A stretch of DNA of 64,000 nt, taken from the NCBI RefSeq assembly GCF_047303175.1, contig NZ_CP138945.1; one strand, written 5' to 3'. Origin of the DNA: Prochlorococcus_E sp000760215. GTDB lineage: Bacteria; Cyanobacteriota; Cyanobacteriia; PCC-6307; Cyanobiaceae. The notes under the pieces were generated by a model. That model did not search any database, was not told the origin of the DNA, and was given only the letters and a program-made list of their open reading frames with translations. Both the position numbers and the translations under genes were made by a program. This document shows, piece by piece, positions 23,023 through 31,280 of this stretch. Each line of letters begins with the position of its first letter. Within the stretch, counting starts at the first letter, position 1.

Positions 23023-26000
23023 ATGCCTGTCGCAATTGATGGTGCATTGTTAGCAGAAGTTGTTCCTGAGGTTCTTATCGCAGAAGAAACTTCTAATAAT
23101 GAAAAAAATGCTGACTTCTATTACAAAAGAGCGAACATAAAAAAACAATTAAAAGACTTTAAAGGGGCAATTGCTGATTACACAAAAGTTATTCAAATTA
23201 ACCCAAGACATTTAGAAGCTTTTTTTGAACGTGGTTTTAGCAAAGATGAACTTGGTGATCATTCAGGTGCTATAGAAGATTACACAAAGTCAATTGATAT
23301 TGACCCCAAAAATGAAGATGTCTACTTCAATCGTGGAAATAGCAAAAGTCAGATAAAGGACTATCAAGGAGCTATTTCTGATTACACAAAGGCAATTAAA
23401 ATTAATTCAAATAGTTTGGATCCTTATCCTTATTTTTATCGTGGTGGCGCAAAAAATGAACTTGGTGATCATTCAGGTGCTATTTCTGATTACACAAAGG
23501 CAATTGATATTGATCCCAATATACCGTATTTCTACAACAGAAGAGGCATAACTAAAGCTCTATCAGGAGATTATGCGGCGTCAAGCCTTGACTTTTCCAT
23601 AGCTATTAAATTAGATCCTCATTACACTAATGCCTATTATAATAGGGGCTTAAGCAAAAGTTTATTAGGAGATTATCAGGCAGCAATAATTGATTACTCT
23701 AAAGCAATCGAGTTAGACCCTCAAAATATTTCTTACTATCAAGAAATTGCATTAGATAAAATCTCGCTGGGGGATTATAAAGGCGCAATCAATATTCTTA
23801 AGACAACGCTTGGTTTTACAAAGCCCAAAAAGGTACTTGATTCTATTGAGGAATTAATTGAGTTATATCTAATTACTGGAGACTTCCAAGAGATACCTGG
23901 ATTAATAACCAAGGCTAAAAACCTAATAGAAAAACTCGAAGAAGAAAAGACATTAGAAGCAGCAAGATTTTTTTATTGGGAAGCAAAACTGTCTAGCACA
24001 CTTGGAGATACAAAAAAAGCTATTGAGTTATTAGAAAAAGGATTGAGTCTCTTGATTTCTATCAACGAGAAAGACAATCTAATAGCAAATAATTCCAGGG
24101 AAGCATTAATCTATGCATATATCAATTTGAAAGATTTTAAAAAAGCCAAGAAGCTAATTAAAGTTAGAACGGCTGATGGCCAGTTAGCATTAGTTTGGAT
24201 AGCTTTCTTGGAAGGTGACATCAAAAAAGCAGAAAAGATGCTAAAAAGACTTGTCAATCTTGAAAAAAAACAATTAAAAAACCAGAAATCTAATCCATAT
24301 CTAATTGGACAATTAGGCTCAGCTTATTGGTGGCAAGGTGAAAATCATAAAGCACTCCCCTTACTTCAAGAGTCAGTAAACCTCTATGAAGATTCTTATG
24401 GGAAATCTAATCCAATATTAATTCAACCATTGATTAATTTAGCAATGACCTATTTTAATCTTCAAGGCTTTCAAAAAACTGATTATTATCTACGCAGAAG
24501 TTTAAAGATTCAATTTAAGCAGATACAAGAAGAGTCTATATACCTACCAATTTCCAGAAGAGAAGCTTTCCTTAAAACCTTTGGAATAACTTATGCTGCA
24601 ATATTTTCTGCTTCTAATATTCATCCAAAAGGAAAAGACCTCGCTCTTTTTGCTCGTTTAAATCGCCATGGGCTATTAGAAGAAATTGAAAAGAAACAAA
24701 GCGAATTAGCCTCTTTGCCTGGCCCTCAATTGGTTATTGCAGAGAATATCAAAGGAATAACAAATCAACTTGCCTCTAGAAAAAATATAGCAAAAGCAAG
24801 AGTTGATAACTTAATACAAAAGAAGGAACGTCTTGAAACACAGCTCTATAATTTATTGCCTGAAATAAAAATAGGAATAGTTGATGTTTCTAAAATAGCT
24901 AATGCAATGCCTATGAACTCTATTTTAATTGAATATCAAAAATTCAGGCCATACAAATTCGACAAACCTATTGATGCATTAGACGTAAAGAACTGGAGAG
25001 AAGCGCGTTATCAAGTATTAATCCTCAAGCCTAATGGAGATATCGAGACTGTTGATCTTGGGTTAGCAGAGCCCATTGAATCAAAAATCAAACAAGCACT
25101 AAGCCACTCAGAAGAAACACTAGATGATGCACAGCAACTTTGGGATGAGATCAGCCGACTTGTTATTACCCCATTAGCTCAAGCAATCGGTGATTCTAAA
25201 ACACTATTTATTTCTCCCGATGCAGAACTCAATCGGATTCCTTTTGCAGCACTACGTTCTCCAACTAGCAACAAATTCTTAGGAGAAGCTATTGACTTAC
25301 GTCTTTTAACAACTGGTCGTGAACTTTTAGAACTAGCCGAGAGATCAACAACGTCTACTAAACGATCACTCGTCGTAGCTAATCCAAACTTTGGTGGCAA
25401 ACAATTCTGGGCTCGTCCAAAGCAATCTGATCTTGTTGCATCAACTCAACAACGCTCTGGTGATCTTGGTTCATCACAATGGAAGCCATTAGAAGGTACG
25501 AAACAAGAAGGTAAAGCTATCTCTGAACTCACTGGTGCAAAATTGTTAATGGGGAAAAAAGCAACAGCATTAGCTGTGCAAGAACGAGAGTCACCTAAGG
25601 TATTGCATATTGCTAGTCATTCTTTCTTTTTAGAAAATCAAAAGAAAGAACCATCTAAGGCTGATCCATTTTCAAGAAACTTAGTCACAAGCTCTCCTAT
25701 ACCAAAAGCATTCCGAGAAGAAAATCCACTTCTTAGAAGTGGGATTGTTTTAGCTGGTGCTAATGAACCAGAAGCCAACCCCAACGATGATGGTTATTTA
25801 ACTGCTTTAGAAATCACCAAACTTGACTGGAACGGAACAGAATTAGCAGTGATCTCTGGTTGTGAATCAGGTAAAGGTGACATCCAATCTGGGGAAGGTG
25901 TTTATGGTCTTAAACGTGCCATTGCTGTTGCAGGTGCAAGATCAAGTTTGTTGTCCTTATGGAAAGTGGATGATGCAGCAACAGCAGCCTTTATGAAAAA

Positions 26001-26154
26001 GTTCTATCAAAAATTAAAAGCAGGAGAAGGTAGAGCTGATGCTTTAGCCGCAACCCAACAAGAATTTAGAAATCATCCCAACAAAGACTGGCAACATCCT
26101 TATGTTTGGGCAGCATTCCAGCTCAGTGGTGACTGGAGACCGATTAAGTGGTGA
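23023..26154 (+). CDS. TPR-CHAT protein (caspase-like peptidase with TPR array)
   Basis: The 1043-residue product has about six TPR units at 28-265, degenerate TPR/helical repeats to about 500, and a C-terminal CHAT domain at about 740-1043. The catalytic dyad is visible: His866 in LHIASHSFF and Cys947 in AVISGCESGKG, followed by the typical GARSSLLSLWKVDD. CHAT peptidases are clan CD proteases related to caspases and separases. The N-terminus looks like a signal peptide (LALALLMPVAIDGALLAEVV). The frame is open 12 codons upstream to an ATT after a TAG stop, so the true start may be non-ATG, or the gene was fused here. Many cyanobacteria have such proteins; in type III-E CRISPR and other conflict systems they act as activated proteases. 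Confidence 0.92.
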   Translation: MPVAIDGALLAEVVPEVLIAEETSNNEKNADFYYKRANIKKQLKDFKGAIADYTKVIQINPRHLEAFFERGFSKDELGDHSGAIEDYTKSIDIDPKNEDVYFNRGNSKSQIKDYQGAISDYTKAIKINSNSLDPYPYFYRGGAKNELGDHSGAISDYTKAIDIDPNIPYFYNRRGITKALSGDYAASSLDFSIAIKLDPHYTNAYYNRGLSKSLLGDYQAAIIDYSKAIELDPQNISYYQEIALDKISLGDYKGAINILKTTLGFTKPKKVLDSIEELIELYLITGDFQEIPGLITKAKNLIEKLEEEKTLEAARFFYWEAKLSSTLGDTKKAIELLEKGLSLLISINEKDNLIANNSREALIYAYINLKDFKKAKKLIKVRTADGQLALVWIAFLEGDIKKAEKMLKRLVNLEKKQLKNQKSNPYLIGQLGSAYWWQGENHKALPLLQESVNLYEDSYGKSNPILIQPLINLAMTYFNLQGFQKTDYYLRRSLKIQFKQIQEESIYLPISRREAFLKTFGITYAAIFSASNIHPKGKDLALFARLNRHGLLEEIEKKQSELASLPGPQLVIAENIKGITNQLASRKNIAKARVDNLIQKKERLETQLYNLLPEIKIGIVDVSKIANAMPMNSILIEYQKFRPYKFDKPIDALDVKNWREARYQVLILKPNGDIETVDLGLAEPIESKIKQALSHSEETLDDAQQLWDEISRLVITPLAQAIGDSKTLFISPDAELNRIPFAALRSPTSNKFLGEAIDLRLLTTGRELLELAERSTTSTKRSLVVANPNFGGKQFWARPKQSDLVASTQQRSGDLGSSQWKPLEGTKQEGKAISELTGAKLLMGKKATALAVQERESPKVLHIASHSFFLENQKKEPSKADPFSRNLVTSSPIPKAFREENPLLRSGIVLAGANEPEANPNDDGYLTALEITKLDWNGTELAVISGCESGKGDIQSGEGVYGLKRAIAVAGARSSLLSLWKVDDAATAAFMKKFYQKLKAGEGRADALAATQQEFRNHPNKDWQHPYVWAAFQLSGDWRPIKW

Positions 26155-26168
26155 TTTTGGAATCACTC
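26155..26168 (+). promoter_or_regulatory. Element promoter motif (for 26228-28417)
   Basis: TTTTGGAATCACTC begins directly after the TGA of the TPR-CHAT gene and ends 60 nt before the ATG at 26228. The leader (CAGAGCAAGGAG, then GTGTCAGGAGG and CTCCACTACTT) is homologous to the leaders of the mini-peptide genes at 15306 and 15571. Confidence 0.7.
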
Positions 26169-26227
26169 TAAAACAGTCAGAGCAAGGAGATGGTGTCAGG
26201 AGGAAATTCTCCACTACTTCTAAAAAC

Positions 26228-28417
26228 ATGACCACTTCTAATCTCAAAATTCACACTGCTGATGAGTATGTCGATAGAGGGGTTGCCAAGATGAATGATG
26301 ACGTGGAAGGAGCGATGAATGATTTCAACAAAGCAATAGAAATTGATCCAAATAATGCACTTGCATATTACTTCCGTGGATATGCGAAATATTATGAATT
26401 AGAGGTTTACTCAGGAGCAATATCTGATTACAGCAAGGCAATAGAAATCGATCCCAGTAATTCTAATTTCTATACCGCTCGCGGATTTTCTAAGCAAGCA
26501 ATTAAAGATTCAATTGGAGCAACAAATGATTTCTTCAAAGCACTGGAAATTAATCCAAGGAATGCAGATGCTTATTATGGGCGAGGTATTGCGCAACAAC
26601 TTTATAACAAGGAAGGTGCTATTGAAGATTACAGCAAGGCAATAGAAATCGATACAAATCATGCAGATGCTTATTTGATGCGTGGAAGTGCAAAAGAAGT
26701 ATTAAAAAAGGTTGAAGGTGCTATGGAGGATTACAGCAAGGCAATAGAAATCAATGAAAACAATACAAGAGCTTTTTACGCCAGAGGAGCTCTAAAGAGC
26801 AGCTTAAAGGATTATTCTGGTGCAATTTCTGACTACACAAAAGCAATTGAGATCAATCCAGAATTTACAAAAGCATATCTGAATCGTGGAATTGCAAAAG
26901 AAGTATTAAAGAATAAAGAAGGCTCTTGTGAAGACTGGAAGAAAGGAGCAGAATTAGGAGATCAAGCTTGTGCGCATAACTGGAAAGTATTTTGCAATAT
27001 TAATAAGTCTGATTTTCCAAAGATCATTCTTGCTAAAGAAAAATTAGATGTTATCCACAATTTAGTTTGTGATTTATGGGAACTATATGATTCCACAGAT
27101 AGAGAATTACCTGAGATGAGATATAGCTATTCAGAGGATGGTCGAGTTAATTTCTCTTATTATGCAAAAGGCGCATCAGAGTTTTATACAGTAGATAGCG
27201 AAGGTATCGTTACTACACAAGGTGGTATTGAAATAGATGACATAAATCATATCCCCGATCTTTTTGCACTTACTAAAACAATAATCTGCGATTTAACAGA
27301 AACAAAACCTATAGACTTTGACCAATCCAAGAAACTAGAAGAATATAGGCTGTTAATTAAGAATAGAAATAATGATGGAAATATAGTTGAAGACTCTGAT
27401 GAAACTAAAAAGGCATTTTCCAATCTAGTCAATAAAGTTAAAGAAAATTTTGATATATATGAAAGAGGGAAGGAAAAAGAAGGACATGGCGATCTAGAAG
27501 GTGCAATAGAGGATTATGAAAAAGCATTAGAATTAAATCCAGAAAGTCAATTTATTTTAAATAGTCTTGGCGTTGCAAAAATTCAGCTAGGAGATGCTAA
27601 TGGAGCAATTGAATGCTTGACCAAAGCATTAGAGATTGATCCTAGAGACCCCCTCATATTAATAAATCTTGCTCGAGCTAAAGACTTCATAGAAGATTAT
27701 GAAGGAGCAATTCTTGATATTGATAAAGCATTAGAAATAAATGAAAACAGTGAATATGCGTATTGGTTACGAGGAAACATAAAGTTCAAGACTATAGATT
27801 TTCAAGGTGCAATTAAAGACTACACAACTGCAATAGATATTAAGCCTGAAGAGAGTAGAAATTATTTTGGTAGAGGCACTTCAAATTTTCATTTAGGCAA
27901 CTATGAAAATGCAATATCTGACTACAACAAGACAATAGAAATCAACCCAAAATTATGTCAGGCGTATGTAAATAGGGGACGTTGTAAGTCCTTTCTAGAA
28001 GATCAGCAAGGAGCATTTACTGATTACCAAACTTCTATTGAGATCAACCCTAATCATGGTCATGCCTACACTCTTATAGGTGATTACTATGCAAATATTT
28101 CTTTAGAGGGGAGAGACCTTCATCGTGCTATTAAATATTGGAAAAAAGCTTTAGAATTAGGCTATAAGGATGCTGTGAAATGGATTGTAGACCGTGCTAT
28201 AGACAAAGGTGAGTCAGAGGATTATGAGGGATCAATTAAGGATTTGAACCTTGCTCTAGAAATCAACCCAAATTATCCTGATGCTTATAGGAATATGGGT
28301 ATTAGTAAATATCGTTCAGGTGATGTAAAAGGTGCTTGTGAATATTGGGATAAAGGATCGAAATTAGGCGATCCAACATGCATTAAGTTTTACCTAACAG
28401 CACTCCACAATAATTAG
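26228..28417 (+). CDS. Large TPR-repeat protein
   Basis: From ATG 26228 (MTTSNLKIHTADEYVDRGVA) the product has 729 residues and about 14 TPR units in two blocks, 12-230 and 435-715, separated by a globular domain at about 245-420 that I do not recognise (YSYSEDGRVNFSYYAKGASE). The upstream extension to 26102 is rejected because it overlaps the TPR-CHAT gene and its leader. No signal peptide is seen, so it is probably cytoplasmic. It starts with the same MTTSN as the mini-peptides, evidence for 5'-end swapping. Confidence 0.82.
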   Translation: MTTSNLKIHTADEYVDRGVAKMNDDVEGAMNDFNKAIEIDPNNALAYYFRGYAKYYELEVYSGAISDYSKAIEIDPSNSNFYTARGFSKQAIKDSIGATNDFFKALEINPRNADAYYGRGIAQQLYNKEGAIEDYSKAIEIDTNHADAYLMRGSAKEVLKKVEGAMEDYSKAIEINENNTRAFYARGALKSSLKDYSGAISDYTKAIEINPEFTKAYLNRGIAKEVLKNKEGSCEDWKKGAELGDQACAHNWKVFCNINKSDFPKIILAKEKLDVIHNLVCDLWELYDSTDRELPEMRYSYSEDGRVNFSYYAKGASEFYTVDSEGIVTTQGGIEIDDINHIPDLFALTKTIICDLTETKPIDFDQSKKLEEYRLLIKNRNNDGNIVEDSDETKKAFSNLVNKVKENFDIYERGKEKEGHGDLEGAIEDYEKALELNPESQFILNSLGVAKIQLGDANGAIECLTKALEIDPRDPLILINLARAKDFIEDYEGAILDIDKALEINENSEYAYWLRGNIKFKTIDFQGAIKDYTTAIDIKPEESRNYFGRGTSNFHLGNYENAISDYNKTIEINPKLCQAYVNRGRCKSFLEDQQGAFTDYQTSIEINPNHGHAYTLIGDYYANISLEGRDLHRAIKYWKKALELGYKDAVKWIVDRAIDKGESEDYEGSIKDLNLALEINPNYPDAYRNMGISKYRSGDVKGACEYWDKGSKLGDPTCIKFYLTALHNN

Positions 28418-28424
28418 GGAGTAA

Positions 28425-28434
28425 AGAATCAATG
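28425..28434 (+). promoter_or_regulatory. Weak element promoter motif (for 28482-28652)
   Basis: AAAGAATCAATGAACAA lies with its AATCA end about 49 nt before the ATG at 28482, the expected distance, but the sequence is degenerate. Confidence 0.4.
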
Positions 28435-28481
28435 AACAATTGTCTATATTCTATGAGCAAAAAAATAAAGGAGCATTGCGA

Positions 28482-28652
28482 ATGACTGAACCTAAAATTG
28501 CTTCTGAATATCTAGATCGTGGATGCGATAAAGACGATCAAAAGGACTCCAAAGGTGCAATAGAGGACTACAACAAAGCGATAGAACTTAATCCCAACTA
28601 TGCAGAGGCATATGCGAATCGTGTATGTGCAAAGGAAGAATTGGTGCAATAG
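28482..28652 (+). pseudogene. Truncated TPR gene (one repeat)
   Basis: From ATG 28482, with GGAG upstream, 56 residues: MTEPKIASEYLDRGCDKDDQ and one TPR unit (GAIEDYNKAIELNPNYAEAY), then a premature stop. It resembles the start of the 26228 gene. The break falls inside AAGGAAGAATTGG, where the sequence continues as a mini-peptide gene in another frame. Confidence 0.6.
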
Positions 28653-28813
28653 TCACTCTTGCTGTTGTTTCTACTGTCGCCGGTTTAAGTTTTCTTACTC
28701 CTTCTGCTGAAGCAAGTTCAAATTGTTTTTCAACCAAAACACTATGGATATGTGCAGGACTCACTGGATTATTCGCTAGAGACAAAAGAATCACGATACT
28801 TTTCAATAAATAG
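28625..28813 (+). pseudogene. Mini-peptide signal and payload fused out of frame to the TPR fragment
   Basis: The frame reads GRIGAIVTLAVVSTVAGLSF, then a SAEA cleavage site, a homolog of the signal peptide at 15306/15571, followed by a payload SSNCFSTKTLWICAGL with two Cys. Its own MTTSNKNAKGHK start is missing and replaced by the TPR gene. The ATG at 28625 could still start a 62-residue peptide, so it may be functional. Confidence 0.55.
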
Positions 28814-28919
28814 AACCCTATAGAAACGTGTTCTTTTTTTATGCGGAGCAACTGGTCAAAAGAAAGGAAACAGCCTATCTAAAGTTATCCTTTATCAATG
28901 CGTTTATTTATAAAAACTT

Positions 28920-29762
28920 TTATGAAGAAATTGGAACAAAAACCAGTGAATTATTCTTCCTAGAATATTTCCATTTACCTTCTGTACTCTTAGTTGAACC
29001 TTCTGAAGCCATCAGCTTGACTACAACATCTTTAATAGAAAGCATTCTCTCCTCATACCCCGGATGACTACTATTTGGTTTTGTGATGTCCCCAAGACCC
29101 GCTAATTTATACATGAAATCAATTTCTTTTAAACAAGTATCTGCTGGGAATCCAGAATTAAAAATCATTTCGGTGGCCTTTGCATCCGCCTCTTTTTCAC
29201 TTTCTCGATTTAACTTCATTTTAAACAGCTCTTTATCCTTAGCCTCTATATTTTGACTAGCTTTTTCCAATTTAAGTGAATCGCTAAATATATGATCTGA
29301 TAGAAAATGAGCAATCTCATGAGCAACTGTACAACCTAGGAAGTCATGTCGTTTTCCATAAGCAGGGAAAGAAGACTTGCTAATTGTTATTGTTCCATTT
29401 GCAAAACTATAAGCTTCGATGCCGCCAAGCAAATAAGACTGTCTTATTGCTTCTTGAATATCATCAGAAGAAGATCCTTTATGTTTTTTAAAGGGATTTA
29501 ACATCTCATAAAAACCACAGTTTTCTTCTTTGCAAAGACCCAAGTCTTCTGCTATCCACTTTGTATAACCCCCTGAAACGATTGTAAAAGTCATTGGCCT
29601 CTCTCCCAAATCATTATGTTGAGCCAACTTGTCAACAGTCTTTTTGAGAACTTTATATTCCTTAGGCATTAGCAATTGATTATCTCTTAATTTGTTGCTA
29701 TTCACTAAAACAGAGAGCAGCGAAACAGAAACAGTCAGTATTAGAAATAAGGATTTTTTCAT
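28920..29762 (-). CDS. Exported M48-family zinc metalloprotease
   Basis: The 280-residue product has a signal peptide or anchor (MKKSLFLILTVSVSLLSVLV) and the zinc motif HEIAH at 148-152 within LGCTVAHEIAHFLSDHIF. The third ligand is probably Glu191 in SEKEADAKATEM, the typical ExxAD of M48, and SSHPGYEERM near the end matches the conserved S(T/S)HP. Two extra Cys (CKEENC) may stabilise it outside the cytoplasm. It would be the third protease of the element. Confidence 0.87.
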   Translation of the reverse strand: MKKSLFLILTVSVSLLSVLVNSNKLRDNQLLMPKEYKVLKKTVDKLAQHNDLGERPMTFTIVSGGYTKWIAEDLGLCKEENCGFYEMLNPFKKHKGSSSDDIQEAIRQSYLLGGIEAYSFANGTITISKSSFPAYGKRHDFLGCTVAHEIAHFLSDHIFSDSLKLEKASQNIEAKDKELFKMKLNRESEKEADAKATEMIFNSGFPADTCLKEIDFMYKLAGLGDITKPNSSHPGYEERMLSIKDVVVKLMASEGSTKSTEGKWKYSRKNNSLVFVPISS

Positions 29763-29791
29763 TTTGATTCTGACAATATTGTTTGCATGAG

Positions 29792-30667
29792 CTACGAGGC
29801 AAGGTTTCTAAATCTGGTGAAGTCAGGTTCAAAAAGCAATTTGACAGTTCCTATAGGGCCATTTCTGTGTTTGCAAACTATCAGTTCTGTAATTCCACGA
29901 TCAGGAGTTTCTGGGTTGTAATATTCATCGCGATACATCATCACAACCAAATCTGCGTTGTTTTCTATGGAGCTAGACTCTCGAAGATCGCTTAACATTG
30001 GTCTTTTATTAATACGAGACTCAAGCCTTCTATTTAATTGAGAAAGAACAATAACTGGTACCTTTAGTTCAGCAGCCATTGCTTTCAAATATCTAGTAAT
30101 TCTTGAAAGCTCATCATCTCTAGAGTTATAAAGTGGTTCATCCATTAACTGGAGATAATCAACAAGAACAAGACCCAGTTCTTTCCCTTGTTGCTGCTTT
30201 ACCAATTCGCATTTTGCGTGCAAATTTTCAACAGTCATCTTCGGATCATCAGCAATAAAAATCGGCATCTGCCCAAGAGTATTGATCCCTTGCCCAAGAA
30301 GTGGCCATTCATCGTGCCTCAATCGACCAGTTCGCAACCGTCCAGATTCAATCCCTACTTCCATCGACAGCAACCTGTAAATCAGCTGCTCTTTGCTCAT
30401 TTCTAAACTAAAGATGCACACAGGAAGATCATGTACTTGAGCAATATTCTTGGCAAGATTCATTCCCATCGATGTTTTGCCCATTGCTGGCCTGCCACCA
30501 AGAATCATTAAATCGCCAGGTTGGAGACCTTGAGTCATGGCATCAAAGTCATAAAAATTCACTGGGATTCCCGTCACGATGGTTCCTAAAGAACGACTTT
30601 CTATCTCCTCAAAGGTTGTTGACAAGATTTGATTGATTGGGAAAATATTTGAAAAAAGAGTGTTCAT
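29792..30667 (-). CDS. DnaB-type helicase ATPase domain protein
   Basis: From the Met at 30667 (MNTLFSNIFPINQILSTTFE) the 291-residue product equals the C-terminal RecA-like domain of DnaB: Walker A GGRPAMGKTS at about 57-66, LVLVDYLQLM Walker B, VIVLSQLNRR, and the DLRESSSIENNADLVVMMYR arginine-finger region. The N-terminal primase-interaction domain of DnaB is absent. It may unwind the element's own DNA or load onto its origin. Its start overlaps closely with the small gene upstream (11 bp apart). Confidence 0.88.
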   Translation of the reverse strand: MNTLFSNIFPINQILSTTFEEIESRSLGTIVTGIPVNFYDFDAMTQGLQPGDLMILGGRPAMGKTSMGMNLAKNIAQVHDLPVCIFSLEMSKEQLIYRLLSMEVGIESGRLRTGRLRHDEWPLLGQGINTLGQMPIFIADDPKMTVENLHAKCELVKQQQGKELGLVLVDYLQLMDEPLYNSRDDELSRITRYLKAMAAELKVPVIVLSQLNRRLESRINKRPMLSDLRESSSIENNADLVVMMYRDEYYNPETPDRGITELIVCKHRNGPIGTVKLLFEPDFTRFRNLAS

Positions 30668-30677
30668 TTCTATTGCA

Positions 30678-30851
30678 TCAAGATTTGTAAGTAAAGTTGA
30701 AATCAACCCCAGAATCAATACCAATTATTGGTAAATGGTCGTTATAGATATTCATTGCATTGGCTTTAGGTGTAGCCATTAAAGAAAACCTAAAGCCAAC
30801 TCCTACTAGAGCTATGCCTAAATAAGAAAGTACAATTGATCGAAAAGTCAT
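30678..30851 (-). CDS. Tiny secreted protein upstream of the DnaB-like gene
   Basis: A 57-residue frame MTFRSIVLSYLGIALVGVGF with a signal-like segment ending MATPKANA, then a 25-residue acidic/aromatic peptide (MNIYNDHLPIIGIDSGVDFN). It stands behind a copy of the element motif with a leader (GAGTCAGAACAAGAAGAG) like those of the mini-peptides. No Cys in the payload. Confidence 0.6.
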   Translation of the reverse strand: MTFRSIVLSYLGIALVGVGFRFSLMATPKANAMNIYNDHLPIIGIDSGVDFNFTYKS

Positions 30852-30901
30852 GATTCGTTCAAGAATGTTTGCTTAATCTCTTCTTGTTCTGACTCTTTCA
30901 A

Positions 30902-30912
30902 GGTGATTCCAA
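30902..30912 (-). promoter_or_regulatory. Element promoter motif (for 30678-30851 and the DnaB-like gene)
   Basis: Minus strand TTGGAATCACC ends about 51 nt before the ATG at 30851 and is followed by AGTCAGAACAAGAAGAG. Confidence 0.7.
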
Positions 30913-30952
30913 TCCATTTATTCAGTACTCCTCTTATCTACTAAGACACAAA

Positions 30953-30976
30953 AAAGCCCGGCCAATGCCGGGCTTT
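30953..30976 (-). terminator. Rho-independent terminator
   Basis: AAAGCCCGGC and GCCGGGCTTT pair perfectly over 10 bp with a 4-nt loop. On the minus strand the hairpin is followed by a run of T, so it ends the short transcript that begins near 31225. Confidence 0.85.
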
Positions 30977-31225
30977 CAATTGCTTAAGAGTCAATTTTTT
31001 TTAAGCTTTGACTAAACGTGCCGTTTGATCAGAACCGCAAAGTTTTAATTTTTCCTTATGGACGGAGGTGTCGGTGGGTCCGTGTCCATATTATGGAAGA
31101 CTGTCAAAATGCTTGAAAACTTATCTGTAGGAATTGCAGAAGTTAAAACTAACTGCAGAGAATGGTGTTCTTCATAATTAAATACTGAATCGATTACACC
31201 TTCTTTTTGTTCAAAGTTCTTAAAA
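30977..31225 (-). ncRNA. Candidate element small RNA or mini-ORF transcript
   Basis: Between a minus-strand element motif (31227-31240) and the strong terminator at 30953-30976 lies about 250 nt without a normal gene. The ATG at the expected distance (31175) gives only eight codons (MKNTILCS). A G+C-rich hairpin (TGGACACGG with CCGTCCA) is at about 31057-31086. It may be a regulatory RNA or a decayed mini-peptide gene. Confidence 0.4.
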
Positions 31226-31226
31226 G

Positions 31227-31240
31227 TGATTCCAAAACAC
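31227..31240 (-). promoter_or_regulatory. Element promoter motif without an obvious gene
   Basis: Minus strand GTGTTTTGGAATCAC points away from the 31281 gene, towards the terminator at 30953. A TTTGAACAAAAAGAAGG box follows as in other leaders. Confidence 0.65.
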
Positions 31241-31280
31241 CTTTTTCCAGCTAAAAAAGAAGTGATAAGAATAATTTCCT

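Noticed and set aside
31010..31262. Open frame of about 80 codons on the minus strand (LQLVLTSAIPTDKFSSILTV)
   Set aside because: No start codon exists in this frame and it begins at a TGA; retained only as part of the candidate RNA finding.
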